Below, piece by piece: positions 1 through 8,378 of a DNA stretch of 34,746 nucleotides. The notes beneath the pieces are model-generated. The model saw only the letters and a list, made by a program, of their open reading frames with translations. It searched no databases and was not told where the DNA came from. Positions within the stretch are counted from its first letter, which is position 1. The number at the start of each line of letters is the position of its first letter. The stretch comes from CAYSXY01 sp964435165 (lineage in GTDB: Bacteria > Pseudomonadota > Alphaproteobacteria > Rickettsiales > RI-342), in assembly GCA_964435165.1 (NCBI GenBank), contig CAYSXY010000020.1:1-34746 (forward strand). The letters are read 5' to 3'. The translations under genes and the position numbers were made by a program.

Positions 1-21
1 CAATAGCACAAAAATGTTTAA

Positions 22-645
22 TTAATATTGCACAGGCACCGGGTCGAGGCTGCGCCAAAGGTACCAGGTGGCCACAGTGCGATAGGGCTGCCAGGGTTTT
101 GCCAGTTCAACCAGCCTTTCTTTCTCTTTCATTGTCTCCGGCAAGGCGTAATGGCGTTGCATCGCCTTAATTAGCCCGATATCACCCAGTGGCAGAATAT
201 CAGGCCGGTGCAGATGAAAGATGAGAAACATCTCTGCCGTCCACTGACCAATGCCTTTAATAGCCGTCAGCTGCTTGATGACTGCCTCATCTTCCATTTG
301 CTCCCAGTGTTCAGGCTGCAGTTGATGGGATGTAAAGCCTTCCGCTATATTACGAATATAAGCGATTTTCGAGCGTGAAAGACCACAGGCACGCAGCGCT
401 TCTTCTTGTTGTTGCAGATAGCGTTCGGGACGCATTTCACCCAGCAATACCTCAAATTTTGCCCAGACACTATCGGCCGCTTTAACTGAAATTTGCTGAC
501 CGACGATCGCTCGTGCCAGGGTATGAAACGGTTTGCGATAATTCAGCATCGCCTCCCCCTGATACTGCGCGATTAATGCGCCCATCTGCGCATCTTGCTG
601 TGACAGGTGTGCCTGCGCTTCTTTCCAATAGGATGGTGTTGTCAT
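22..645 (-). CDS. DNA-3-methyladenine glycosylase II-like (AlkA / HhH-GPD family)
   Basis: Base-excision repair glycosylase that removes alkylated bases. The 207-residue product carries the family helix-hairpin-helix near residues 126-139 (LTAIKGIGQWTAEM), followed by a Pro/Gly-Asp loop with the presumed catalytic Asp at about residue 155 (PLGDIGL). The length fits the short AlkA forms that lack the N-terminal domain of E. coli AlkA. I placed the start at the ATG ending at 645, because AGG lies at a good distance upstream; an in-frame ATG at 675 would add ten residues but has no visible ribosome site. It is transcribed away from fumC. Family assignment is firm; the exact substrate range is inferred. 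Confidence 0.88.
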   Translation of the reverse strand: MTTPSYWKEAQAHLSQQDAQMGALIAQYQGEAMLNYRKPFHTLARAIVGQQISVKAADSVWAKFEVLLGEMRPERYLQQQEEALRACGLSRSKIAYIRNIAEGFTSHQLQPEHWEQMEDEAVIKQLTAIKGIGQWTAEMFLIFHLHRPDILPLGDIGLIKAMQRHYALPETMKEKERLVELAKPWQPYRTVATWYLWRSLDPVPVQY

Positions 646-724
646 CATGAACCTGCTTGTTTGGCTGCCTTGCATTTGCTACATCATGAACATTATCCAA
701 TAAAGAGAATATGGAAATCATCTC

Positions 725-2149
725 ATGTCTCAGCCCGCTCTTGCCACCACCTCAACTGCCATCCGTACCGAATCCGACACGATGGGAACGCTGGATGTTC
801 CTGCCGATCGTTATTGGGGAGCACAAACCCAACGCAGCCTGATGAACTTCGCCATTGGCGTGGAGACCATGCCGGCGCCGCTTATTCGTGCGCTCGGCAT
901 TTTGAAAAGCTGTGCCGCCAAAGTGAATATGGAACTTGGCGCACTCGATGACCGTATTGGCGAGGCCATTGTCAAAGCCGCCAAAGAGGTAATGGAAGGC
1001 ACACTCAATGATCACTTTCCATTGAGTGTCTGGCAGACAGGCTCCGGCACTCAGACGAATATGAACAGTAATGAAGTGATCGCCAATCGTGCGATTGAAC
1101 TGCTTGGCGGTGAGTTGGGCTCTAAGGATCCGGTGCATCCAAATGACCATGTTAATATGGGGCAATCCTCCAATGACACTTTTCCCACGGCGATGCACAT
1201 TGCCGCGGTAGAGGAAATCACCCACCGCCTGCTCCCGGCGCTCAAGACACTGCATCAGGCGTTAAAAGAAAAAGTGGCCGCGTATGAATCGATCATCAAA
1301 ATTGGCCGCACACACCTGCAGGATGCGACTCCTCTGACCCTGGGGCAGGAATTTTCCGGTTATGCCACGCAAATAGAATATGGCATTGAACGTGTCGAAG
1401 CTACGCTGCATCGCCTCTATGCGCTGGCACAGGGCGGCACGGCAGTTGGCACCGGGATTAACTCCCGCGCCGGATTTGCCGAAGCCTTTGCCCGCGAAGT
1501 CGCCAACATGACAGGGCTGCCCTTCCGCACCGCAGAGAACAAATTTGAGGCACTTGCCGCTCATGATGCCATTGTTGAAGCCAGCGGCGCCCTCAATGTA
1601 CTGGCGACGAGCCTGATGAAAATCGCCAATGACATTCGCCTGCTCGGCAGCGGCCCGCGCTGCGGATTGGGCGAAATCAGCCTTCCTGCGAACGAGCCAG
1701 GCTCGTCGATCATGCCGGGGAAGGTCAACCCAACACAGTGCGAAGCGCTGACAATGATCTGCACACAGGTGATGGGCAATCACGTTGCCATTACTGTCGC
1801 GGGATCGAACGGTCATTTTGAATTGAATGTGTTTAAACCGGTGATGGTTTACAACCTGCTGCAATCCATATGCCTGTTGGCTGACGGGTGTGTGAGTTTT
1901 ACCGATAAATGCGTCACGGGTATTGAAGCCAATGTCGAGCGCATTGAGCAGCTCCGTGATGAATCGCTGATGCTGGTGACAGCATTGAACCCGCATATCG
2001 GCTATGATAATGCCGCGAAGATCGCCAAAAAGGCCCATGCGGAAGGCACCACCTTAAAAGCATCGGCATTGAGCCTGGGGCTGCTGACGGAAGAGCAATT
2101 CGATGAATGGGTGCGGCCAGAGCTTATGACCGGGCCGCGTCGGGATTAG
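725..2149 (+). CDS. fumC: Class II fumarate hydratase FumC
   Basis: Cytoplasmic TCA-cycle enzyme that interconverts fumarate and L-malate without an iron-sulfur cluster; a homotetramer in the aspartase/fumarase superfamily. The 474-residue product has all three conserved blocks: GSGTQTNMNSNE at 106-117, HPNDHVNMGQSSND from 138, and the signature GSSIMPGKVN at 326-335, whose serine is the catalytic base in characterised members. The N-terminus has the usual DTMG...VPADRYWGAQTQRS segment, so the protein is complete. The ribosome site before 725 is weak, and an in-frame ATG at 782 is the only plausible alternative start. It is divergent from the glycosylase gene, with about 80 bases between the starts. 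Confidence 0.97.
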   Translation: MSQPALATTSTAIRTESDTMGTLDVPADRYWGAQTQRSLMNFAIGVETMPAPLIRALGILKSCAAKVNMELGALDDRIGEAIVKAAKEVMEGTLNDHFPLSVWQTGSGTQTNMNSNEVIANRAIELLGGELGSKDPVHPNDHVNMGQSSNDTFPTAMHIAAVEEITHRLLPALKTLHQALKEKVAAYESIIKIGRTHLQDATPLTLGQEFSGYATQIEYGIERVEATLHRLYALAQGGTAVGTGINSRAGFAEAFAREVANMTGLPFRTAENKFEALAAHDAIVEASGALNVLATSLMKIANDIRLLGSGPRCGLGEISLPANEPGSSIMPGKVNPTQCEALTMICTQVMGNHVAITVAGSNGHFELNVFKPVMVYNLLQSICLLADGCVSFTDKCVTGIEANVERIEQLRDESLMLVTALNPHIGYDNAAKIAKKAHAEGTTLKASALSLGLLTEEQFDEWVRPELMTGPRRD

Positions 2150-2259
2150 CGCACCACCCCAATTTTAGGCTGTATTGTTGCTTTCCTTAACTGGCTGGTA
2201 ACGTCAGTACTGTAGATTTTAATATTCATTGCCAATAACGCGTTATCTGCCCGTTACCA

Positions 2260-2688
2260 ATGACCAAACAAACATCAACTAAATCACGCAAACAGCAACG
2301 GCCGGACCGATTCACCATTGAACAGATTGCTGCCATGGTCAGTTTGGCGGCGCTCAGCCTGAGCATTATCTTCATCCCCGTGCTAGGGTTTGACTATTTG
2401 CTGCTGATCGGTGGCTTATCCATCATTGGGCTGGTTTATAGCCTCACCTACCGTCAGGTGAAGGAATTTGTCGAGCAATATCGTGAACTAAAAATCGATG
2501 ATACGGAGCCTTCACCAAATGATGACTCGGTCAGCCTGCTTGGTCATGCTGATGGCAGTCCTGACGTAAAGCAGCCAACACCTCAAGTTGATGAGGCAAA
2601 CGAGACAAAATCGCATGCTATTGACGGACAAGAGGTCATCCCACCGGAGCGTGATGCTCCGGAGAGGAATGCTGCCTCACCCAGCTGA
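2260..2688 (+). CDS. Hypothetical small membrane protein with two TM helices
   Basis: I do not recognise a family. The 142-residue product starts with a Lys/Arg/Gln-rich stretch (about residues 1-20), then two closely spaced hydrophobic helices (about 24-44 and 46-64) forming a hairpin. A charged helix (RQVKEFVEQYRELK) and a Pro/Asp/Glu-rich, probably disordered tail follow. The base composition matches neighbouring genes and the hydrophobic pattern argues that it is real. It lies 110 bases after fumC on the same strand. Its stop codon is only three bases before the left end of the inverted-repeat element at 2692, so the insertion just missed its coding sequence. Function unknown. Confidence 0.6.
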   Translation: MTKQTSTKSRKQQRPDRFTIEQIAAMVSLAALSLSIIFIPVLGFDYLLLIGGLSIIGLVYSLTYRQVKEFVEQYRELKIDDTEPSPNDDSVSLLGHADGSPDVKQPTPQVDEANETKSHAIDGQEVIPPERDAPERNAASPS

Positions 2689-2691
2689 GCC

Positions 2692-2715
2692 AGGCTCTGT
2701 TGACGATTAATTTAA
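2692..2715 (+). repeat. Left terminal inverted repeat of the MITE-like element
   Basis: Twenty-four bases beginning AGGCTCTGTTGACG, matching the reverse complement of 2939-2962 with a single mismatch. It begins three bases after the stop codon of the two-helix membrane protein gene. Confidence 0.75.
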
Positions 2716-2938
2716 GGATTTGCCATGAGATTGATTGCGTTGAATAACAAGGAAAATATTGATGGTGATGTGGTTCATCATCAGAACATATTTTCTGCCG
2801 TTAGTCGGCGCAATCAGCCATGGCCTTGCAGGTTGCGCCAAAGATTTCCATTCGCTGTGTTCAGGCACTTGAAAAATGAACCACATTTCCCTGCGCACTT
2901 TGCCTTGCGAGCTGAAAATCTTTGGCGACAACAAAACA

Positions 2939-2962
2939 TTAAATTAATCGCCAACAGAGCCT
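2939..2962 (-). repeat. Right terminal inverted repeat; encodes the last residues and stop of GcvPB
   Basis: Reads AGGCTCTGTTGGCG on the minus strand. The gcvPB frame runs straight into it, so the final codons of that gene (GSVGD, stop) are element sequence rather than glycine dehydrogenase sequence. Confidence 0.75.
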
Positions 2963-4470
2963 AGTTTTTTCCATGTTAATACTGGTTTGCGGGCAGCTTT
3001 AACTTCATCCAGGCGACGGCGCGGTGTGGAACGTGGCAGCGCCTTGATCTGTTCGGCCTGCCCATCCTGCACCTGACGGGCGATGTAACGCATGGTCGCA
3101 ATAAATTCATCCAGCGCTTCTTTACTTTCTGACTCAGTCGGCTCTACCAGCATCGCCCCGTTAATCATGGTCGGGAAATATACGGTCATCGGATGGAAGC
3201 CATATTCAATCAATGCTTTGGCAATATCCATGGTCGTGACGCCTTTATCACGCTGATGCCGGTCATTGAGCAGGCATTCATGCATACAAATGCCCGGGAA
3301 GGGCACATGATAAAGATCTTTGAGTTGAGAGAGCACATAGTTGGCATTGAGCACGGCGTCTTCCGATGCCTGTTTGATGCCTTCTGCCCCGTGCGCCATC
3401 ATGTAGGATAGCGCTCGCACAAACATGCCCATTTGGCCATGAAACCCTTTGATACGCCCAATCGCGTCCTTGCTCTCTTCTTGCAGCGCATAACTGTCAC
3501 CCTCACGAATCACCCGCGGCACTGGCAGAAAGCGCGCCAGTTCTTCCGTCACGGCCACAGGGCCACTGCCTGGGCCGCCTCCGCCATGAGGGGTTGAGAA
3601 TGTTTTATGCAGGTTAAAATGCATGACATCCACGCCGCAATCGGCCGGACGCACCCGTCCGGCAATGGCGTTGAAGTTGGCGCCATCACAATAAAAATAA
3701 GCGCCATACTCATGTAGCTTATCGGCAATCTGCTTGACATCCGGTTCAAATTTGCCAGCGGTGTTAGGATTGGTCAGCATAAATGCCGCCACTTCCTCGT
3801 CCAACGCTGCCTCAAAGGCATCCAGATCGACATGCCCTTCGTCATTCGTCGGGATCGTGACGATTTCATAGCCGCAAGTCACAGCCGTTGCCGGATTGGT
3901 ACCATGCGCACTGTCCGGCACCAGCACTTTACGACGTGGATTGCCCTTTGCTTCATGTGCCTTACGGATGATCATCATGCCGGTCAATTCACCATGTGCC
4001 CCGGCAGCCGGGCATAAGGTGATGCCGGGCAGGCCGGAAAGAGTTGCCAGCCAGTGCTGCAACTCATGCATCAGATGAAGTGCGCCCTGCACCGTTTGTT
4101 GCGGCTGCATGGGGTGTATATGAGCGAAGCCCGGTAGACGCGCCATTTTTTCATTCAGGCGCGGGTTATGCTTCATGGTGCAGGACCCCAGCGGGAACAG
4201 GCCGGAATCAATGCTGTAATTTTGCTGAGACAGGCGCGTGAAATGACGTATCACCTGTGGTTCGGACACTGACGGTAAACCAACCTGCTCACGCGACTTG
4301 TGGCCGGTACGATTCTGGCTGACGTCACATGCCGGCAGATCAACGCCAGAGCGCCCGGGTTTGGATTGCTCATAGAGCAGTGGTTCGTGCAATTGCAAAC
4401 CGCGATGGAGCGGTGCCCATGCCTGCGAAGATTGATCGGTTGGGTGAAGTGGCACAGGTTGAGCTGTCAT
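2944..4470 (-). CDS. gcvPB: Glycine dehydrogenase (decarboxylating) subunit 2
   Basis: The PLP-bearing half of a split P-protein. With subunit 1 it decarboxylates glycine and passes the aminomethyl group to lipoyl-GcvH. The 508-residue product includes the PLP-lysine motif NLHKTF, with the lysine at residue 289, followed by the glycine-rich loop TPHGGGGPGSGPV. Its ATG overlaps the gcvPA stop (ATGA, 4467-4470), so the two subunits are translationally coupled. Oddity: after the usual conserved end (RRLDEVKAARKPVLTW), the frame enters the right terminal repeat of the 271-bp element, which supplies the last five residues and the stop. The catalytic core is intact and the change is at the extreme C-terminus, so function is probably kept. 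Confidence 0.96.
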   Translation of the reverse strand: MTAQPVPLHPTDQSSQAWAPLHRGLQLHEPLLYEQSKPGRSGVDLPACDVSQNRTGHKSREQVGLPSVSEPQVIRHFTRLSQQNYSIDSGLFPLGSCTMKHNPRLNEKMARLPGFAHIHPMQPQQTVQGALHLMHELQHWLATLSGLPGITLCPAAGAHGELTGMMIIRKAHEAKGNPRRKVLVPDSAHGTNPATAVTCGYEIVTIPTNDEGHVDLDAFEAALDEEVAAFMLTNPNTAGKFEPDVKQIADKLHEYGAYFYCDGANFNAIAGRVRPADCGVDVMHFNLHKTFSTPHGGGGPGSGPVAVTEELARFLPVPRVIREGDSYALQEESKDAIGRIKGFHGQMGMFVRALSYMMAHGAEGIKQASEDAVLNANYVLSQLKDLYHVPFPGICMHECLLNDRHQRDKGVTTMDIAKALIEYGFHPMTVYFPTMINGAMLVEPTESESKEALDEFIATMRYIARQVQDGQAEQIKALPRSTPRRRLDEVKAARKPVLTWKKLGSVGD

Positions 4471-5777
4471 GCTGCCTCCTCCATCACACGCTGGATTGTT
4501 TCCACCAGCCGTTCAATATCCTCATCGGTGGTTTGCTCCGTGGCGGCCATTAACAGGCGGTTGGTCTTTGCCGGGCCATCCACATCTTTCAAAGGCAGGC
4601 CAGCAATGATGCCTTCATCGGCGAGCCGATCACGCAGCCAGGCTGTATCGACCGGAAGCTCTACGACAAACTCATTGAAGAAATGCTGATTGATCACGAG
4701 CGCCCCCTCAATCTGCGCCATCGCATCCGCCAGTGCGCACGCCCTTGCATGATTGATGTGTGCCAGTTCTTTAAAGCCTTCTTCGCCGAGCAAGGCCATA
4801 TGCACTGTAAATGCGAGTGCGCATAACCCCTGGTTCGAGCATATGTTCGATGTTGCCTTGTCGCGGCGGATATGTTGTTCACGTGTGTTCAACGTCAGCA
4901 CAAAACCGCGCTTACCGTCCTCATCTTCCGTCACCCCGCACAGACGCCCCGGCATTTGGCGCACAAATTTTTCGCGACAGGCAAAAAAGCCCAGATGCGG
5001 CCCGCCAAAATTCATCGGCACGCCGATGCTTTGCGCTTCACCGGCGACAATATCCGCCATATCCGGCGGTGGCAGCATGCCCAGTGCGACTATTTCCGTC
5101 ACCACCACCACCAGCAATGCCCCGGCCTTGTCGCAGGCATCGCGCAATTCCTGAAGGTCGCCGGGCGTGCCGTGAAAATCCGGATATTGCACCAAGACGC
5201 ATGCTGTTTTATCGGTCGGCCCACCATCCACACGTATCGTGCCATCAATCTGCGTCCAGTAGGTGGCGAGCGTATCATAGTAATCCGGGTGCAGATGGCC
5301 GTGCACCAGTATTTCGCTGCGCTTGGTAATGCGCCGGGCCATCAGCGCTGCCTCGGTCGCGGCGGTAGCGCCGTCATACATCGACGCATTGGCGATATCC
5401 TGACCGGTAATGGCAGCAATCATGCTTTGAAATTCAAAAATATAGGTCAATGTGCCCTGAGCAATTTCCGGCTGGTAGGGAGTATAAGCCGTGAGAAACT
5501 CGCCGCGCTGAATGATCGTATCGACCGTCGCCGGAATGTGATGATAATAGCAACCCGCGCCAAGAAAAAACGGCCCATCGGGTGCAGGGTGGTTTTCATA
5601 AGCGAACGTCGCCATATAGCGCTCGACTTCTGCCTCGCTCAAGCCTGATGGCAGATCAAACGGCTCTGTGTTGTCAGCCCCTTGCGGCACCATACCATAT
5701 AATTCATCGGCCTTATCCAGGCCAATGGCCTTGAGCATGGCTTGCCGATCTTCGTCAGTGTGTGGATGGAAACGCAT
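4467..5777 (-). CDS. gcvPA: Glycine dehydrogenase (decarboxylating) subunit 1
   Basis: N-terminal half of the split P-protein of the glycine cleavage system, 436 residues. It has the PLP-enzyme fold but lacks the PLP lysine, which is in GcvPB. The family landmark GAGCYYHHIPATVD followed by TAYTPYQPEIAQG is present near residues 73-110, and the mid-region EAQSIGVPMNFGGPHLG is typical. It starts at 5777, its ATG sharing one base with the gcvH stop (TGATG), and ends by overlapping the gcvPB start. Two-gene P-proteins are widespread in bacteria, so the split is normal rather than a lesion. Confidence 0.96.
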   Translation of the reverse strand: MRFHPHTDEDRQAMLKAIGLDKADELYGMVPQGADNTEPFDLPSGLSEAEVERYMATFAYENHPAPDGPFFLGAGCYYHHIPATVDTIIQRGEFLTAYTPYQPEIAQGTLTYIFEFQSMIAAITGQDIANASMYDGATAATEAALMARRITKRSEILVHGHLHPDYYDTLATYWTQIDGTIRVDGGPTDKTACVLVQYPDFHGTPGDLQELRDACDKAGALLVVVVTEIVALGMLPPPDMADIVAGEAQSIGVPMNFGGPHLGFFACREKFVRQMPGRLCGVTEDEDGKRGFVLTLNTREQHIRRDKATSNICSNQGLCALAFTVHMALLGEEGFKELAHINHARACALADAMAQIEGALVINQHFFNEFVVELPVDTAWLRDRLADEGIIAGLPLKDVDGPAKTNRLLMAATEQTTDEDIERLVETIQRVMEEAA

Positions 5778-6166
5778 CAGGCCTCATCTTCCAGCAATGT
5801 TTCATAGGCACCGGCATCCATCAGCTTGCCCAGTTCAGCTTCATCACTAAGTTTGATTTTTGCAATCCATCCATCTTCATACGGCGATTCATTGATTTTC
5901 TCTGGTGTATCAGAGAGCAACTGGTTCACTTCTACCACCTCGCCACTGAGCGGTGCATAGACTTCGCTCGCCGCCTTGACGGACTCGACCACGGCAAACG
6001 CCCCGCCCTGCTCGACCTGGCTATTTTCCTCCGGCAGTTCTACATAAACCAAATCGCCCAGTGCCTCCTGTGCGTGATCGGTAATGCCCACAATGGCGAT
6101 GCCATCTTCTACCGCAATCCATTCATGATCGCGGGTGTAGTGTAACTCAGAAGGAATCTTGCTCAT
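5777..6166 (-). CDS. gcvH: Glycine cleavage system H protein (lipoyl carrier)
   Basis: Carries the aminomethyl intermediate on a lipoyl arm between the P, T and L proteins. The 129-residue product has normal family length. The lipoylated lysine is K64 in ESVKAASE, preceded by the usual hairpin GDLVYVELPE. A GAGG ribosome site lies five bases before the ATG at 6166. The stop overlaps the gcvPA start by one base. It lies 97 bases downstream of gcvT; this gap holds a small palindrome (ATTAC-AAA-GTAAT at 6186-6198) but no convincing terminator, so one transcript is likely. Confidence 0.97.
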   Translation of the reverse strand: MSKIPSELHYTRDHEWIAVEDGIAIVGITDHAQEALGDLVYVELPEENSQVEQGGAFAVVESVKAASEVYAPLSGEVVEVNQLLSDTPEKINESPYEDGWIAKIKLSDEAELGKLMDAGAYETLLEDEA

Positions 6167-6263
6167 ACATGCCTCAATGAAAATAATTACAAAGTAATGC
6201 CTACCGGATGTTTCGATGTATTGTCATAAAGCGCTATTTTTGCCAAGTACGAAAACACGGCTT

Positions 6264-7391
6264 TCATGCCACCTTTGACTGCGTGATGCTTTTGCCTGCA
6301 CGCGTGGTGATGAACGGCATGGCCGTTACCTGCGCCGCCAGCTTACGCCCGCGCACATCCACATAAAGCGTTGTGCCTGGCTGTGCCTGCGCCGTGGGCA
6401 GATACGCCATGCCGATAGACACACCCAGAGTTGGAGAGAATCCGCCGCTTGAGAGTGTCCCTAATGGCTTTTGGTCATCACTCAGCACTGCCATGCCCTC
6501 ACGGGCAATGCCTTTATCCAGTAACTGAACCCCCACCCGCTTGCGGGATGCTCCCTTTGCTTTCTCAGCCAGCACGCGCTGAGAGCCGGCAAAAGATGGC
6601 TCATATTCATCCGTCGCTTTTGACACCGTCCAGCCAATCCCGGCTTCTACCGGCGAGGTGCTATCATCCAGATCATGTCCATAGAGCGGATATCCTGCCT
6701 CCAGCCGCAGACTGTCGCGCGCACCCAGGCCAATCGGCTTGACTTCCGGCTGTGCGATCAGCTCTTGCCAGAATGCCGGCGCCTGCTCACCGGGCAGGCT
6801 GATTTCAAAGCCATCTTCTCCGGTGTAGCCGGTGCGGCTAATCGTGATCTGCAGATCATTGCTACGCAGCGTGGAGGTGGTGAGGTGCATATAGGCGAGG
6901 TCACTAATCGGCGATGTCAGCAGCCGGTTGAGCACCGCGCTTGACCCCGGCCCCTGTACCGCGATAAGTGCCCGATCCGGAAACTCTTCCAATGTTTGAT
7001 TGCCGCTAAGATGTTCCGTGATCCAGGTGATGTCTTTCTCTTTGCACGCTGCATTGATCACAAGGAAAAAACTCTTGTCGGTCAGGCGCGTCACAATCAA
7101 ATCATCGATGATGCCTCCTTCCGCGTTGGTCAGCACGGTATATTTCGCCTGCCCCTCGGCCACTTGATCAAACCGCGTTGGTGTCAATTGCTGAAGCAAT
7201 TGTGTCACATCGTCGCCTTTGAGGATGCATTGACCCATATGCGAGACATCAAAAATACCGCAGGCTTCGCGCACATGGAGATGCTCCTGCTTGATACCAT
7301 CCGCATACTGAATGGGCATGGCATAGCCGGCAAAGGGGCAGATTTTTGCGCCAAGCGCCTCATGTTCATTAAATAAAGGAGTGTGCTTCAT
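6264..7391 (-). CDS. gcvT: Aminomethyltransferase (glycine cleavage T protein)
   Basis: Transfers the methylene group from aminomethyl-lipoyl-GcvH to tetrahydrofolate, releasing ammonia. The first gene of the gcvT-gcvH-gcvPA-gcvPB operon. Conserved features include FAGYAMPIQY near the N-terminus, GIFDVSHM, the folate-region TGYTGEDGFEI and LGARDSLRLEAGYPLYGHDLD. I start it at the ATG ending at 7391 (MKHTPLF...), which matches family N-termini; an ATG at 7484 would add 31 residues unlike the family and probably lies in the leader. The resulting length of 375 residues is normal. No strong ribosome site is visible before 7391, and I could not find a glycine riboswitch in the leader. Confidence 0.95.
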   Translation of the reverse strand: MKHTPLFNEHEALGAKICPFAGYAMPIQYADGIKQEHLHVREACGIFDVSHMGQCILKGDDVTQLLQQLTPTRFDQVAEGQAKYTVLTNAEGGIIDDLIVTRLTDKSFFLVINAACKEKDITWITEHLSGNQTLEEFPDRALIAVQGPGSSAVLNRLLTSPISDLAYMHLTTSTLRSNDLQITISRTGYTGEDGFEISLPGEQAPAFWQELIAQPEVKPIGLGARDSLRLEAGYPLYGHDLDDSTSPVEAGIGWTVSKATDEYEPSFAGSQRVLAEKAKGASRKRVGVQLLDKGIAREGMAVLSDDQKPLGTLSSGGFSPTLGVSIGMAYLPTAQAQPGTTLYVDVRGRKLAAQVTAMPFITTRAGKSITQSKVA

Positions 7392-7518
7392 ATCAACTTT
7401 TGGAATGATTCTAATTGTTGAAGTTGTAACCAGCCAACCAGCTGTTGACAAGTGGTATTTACCTGCTTCAGCCAGCAAATACAAAGGCTATCTAGCCGGA
7501 GCCTCACTCACTGATAGC

Positions 7519-8127
7519 TTAACTTCCTACCTGATGGCTACCTGGCATAAAGCCGGAATCCTGGCATGTCTGACAAAGCACCGCTTCCTGCGCTCTCTGG
7601 ACAATCGACTCATGCTGCTGCGTGAATGCTGTATGCAGATGTTCGATACGTGGATAGTCCTCCGAACGCTGTAGCTGTATTCCGTCGGCAATCGCCTTCG
7701 TCAGATAACCAGGATGCGTCCGTGCGGCCATCAAAGTCTCCAATGCTGACTCCAGTTGCTGATAATGTCTGGCCATCGTGTCCAGTAGTGTGGTTTTAGT
7801 AGAAGCTGCCTGTAATGGCTGACCATCCGGCAAGGTAAAGTGATCATGCTGAATAATGGCGATGCCGTCGATTGCTTCCCGGCGCTGAGCGGCGTCTTCT
7901 TTTCGATCTATCGGGCTTCTCTCTGAGTGAGCGATTGCCGCCAGCTTATCGCCATTATGATAGATGTAATCGAGTTGGCTCGCTTTTTGGGTGCCGCCCT
8001 CTCCATGATGCACCATGTACGATACCAGTGCCTGATAGAGCTCCGTTCGCGCCGCCGGCTCATCCACGGCACCGATGACGTGAAATAACGTGCCGTAATG
8101 CCCATTAAAAGCGATGACCTCAAACAC
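7519..8127 (-). CDS. Hypothetical protein; likely the 3' part of a frameshifted gene starting at 8306
   Basis: I do not recognise this family. The 202-residue frame opens with a GTG that has no ribosome site, but the same frame stays open far upstream. An ATG at 8306 in another frame has an excellent site (GAGG, six bases before it) and encodes MTHDHDDPILSACQ... until a stop at 8136. Joining the two frames would give a protein of about 260 residues. The offset equals a gain of two bases or loss of one; the (AG)n run at 8237-8246 is a natural slippage point. The product is soluble and rich in His, Gln and Ala, with a late CQTC pair. It lies between groEL and gcvT on the same strand. Confidence 0.5.
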   Translation of the reverse strand: MFEVIAFNGHYGTLFHVIGAVDEPAARTELYQALVSYMVHHGEGGTQKASQLDYIYHNGDKLAAIAHSERSPIDRKEDAAQRREAIDGIAIIQHDHFTLPDGQPLQAASTKTTLLDTMARHYQQLESALETLMAARTHPGYLTKAIADGIQLQRSEDYPRIEHLHTAFTQQHESIVQRAQEAVLCQTCQDSGFMPGSHQVGS

Positions 8128-8135
8128 ATGGCGAA

Positions 8136-8306
8136 TCAGGGTATAAATATTCTGCTTAGTGTCGCACTGCCCTTCATCCGCAAGAGTGGGATTAATGGGG
8201 GGTGCGGGCTGCTCTTCGCGAATATCTTGTGCATTGCCTCTCTCCCTTGCGTCGTTTGATAGAACTGACAGGCGGAAAGGATAGGATCGTCGTGATCGTG
8301 GGTCAT
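8136..8306 (-). pseudogene. Probable true 5' end of the 7519-8127 gene, out of frame
   Basis: A 56-codon frame beginning with ATG behind a strong GAGG ribosome site. Its first 20-odd residues (MTHDHDDPILSACQFYQ) look like a natural N-terminus, after which the reading in this frame becomes unlikely (HPPLIPLLRMKGSATL). The frame shifted by -1 over the same bases reads NAQDIREEQPAPPINPTLADEG and runs directly into the 202-residue downstream frame. A sequencing indel, a real frameshift mutation or a recoding event would all produce this pattern. Confidence 0.45.
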
Positions 8307-8378
8307 GCTTTACCTCATTTTATTTTTGGGTGTTGCGTTGCGGTGCGATGCTCATAGCGCAGAAAGATGACAGAAATA

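Larger units (their letters stand above)
2692..2962. mobile_element. 271-bp MITE-like element with 24-bp terminal inverted repeats
   Basis: The sequence at 2692-2715 is repeated inverted at 2939-2962 with 23 of 24 positions matching (AGGCTCTGTTG[A/G]CGATT...). Inside are two further inverted pairs: CGCCAAAGATTT at 2836-2847 against 2916-2927, and ATGTGGTTCAT near 2768 against its complement near 2876. There is no transposase. A 79-codon ORF (2725-2964) with an AAGGA ribosome site and an opposing 75-codon ORF fit within it, but neither resembles a known protein. The terminal GGCTCTGTTG recalls from memory the ends of some IS6- and IS5/IS903-type elements; this is not a firm assignment. I found no clear target duplication and no second copy in the window. 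Confidence 0.6.

Noticed and set aside
1262..2038. 258-codon frame antisense to fumC
   Set aside because: Shadow of fumC with no ribosome site or recognisable motif.
2725..2964. 79-codon ORF with an AAGGA ribosome site inside the MITE-like element
   Set aside because: Despite the site, it spans both inner repeats and the terminal repeat, and its protein shows no family or hydrophobic pattern; described under the element instead of as a gene.
4872..5648. 258-codon frame antisense to gcvPA
   Set aside because: Lies entirely within a confidently identified gene and reads as low-plausibility His/Arg-rich protein.
4467..5777. Split gcvP as a broken gene
   Set aside because: Two-subunit P-proteins are a normal, widespread form; both halves have proper starts and coupled translation.
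7392..7530. Possible glycine riboswitch upstream of gcvT
   Set aside because: The expected conserved core blocks of the glycine aptamer could not be found on the minus strand; only a short stem (near 7493-7520, GATAGC/GCTATC) is visible.
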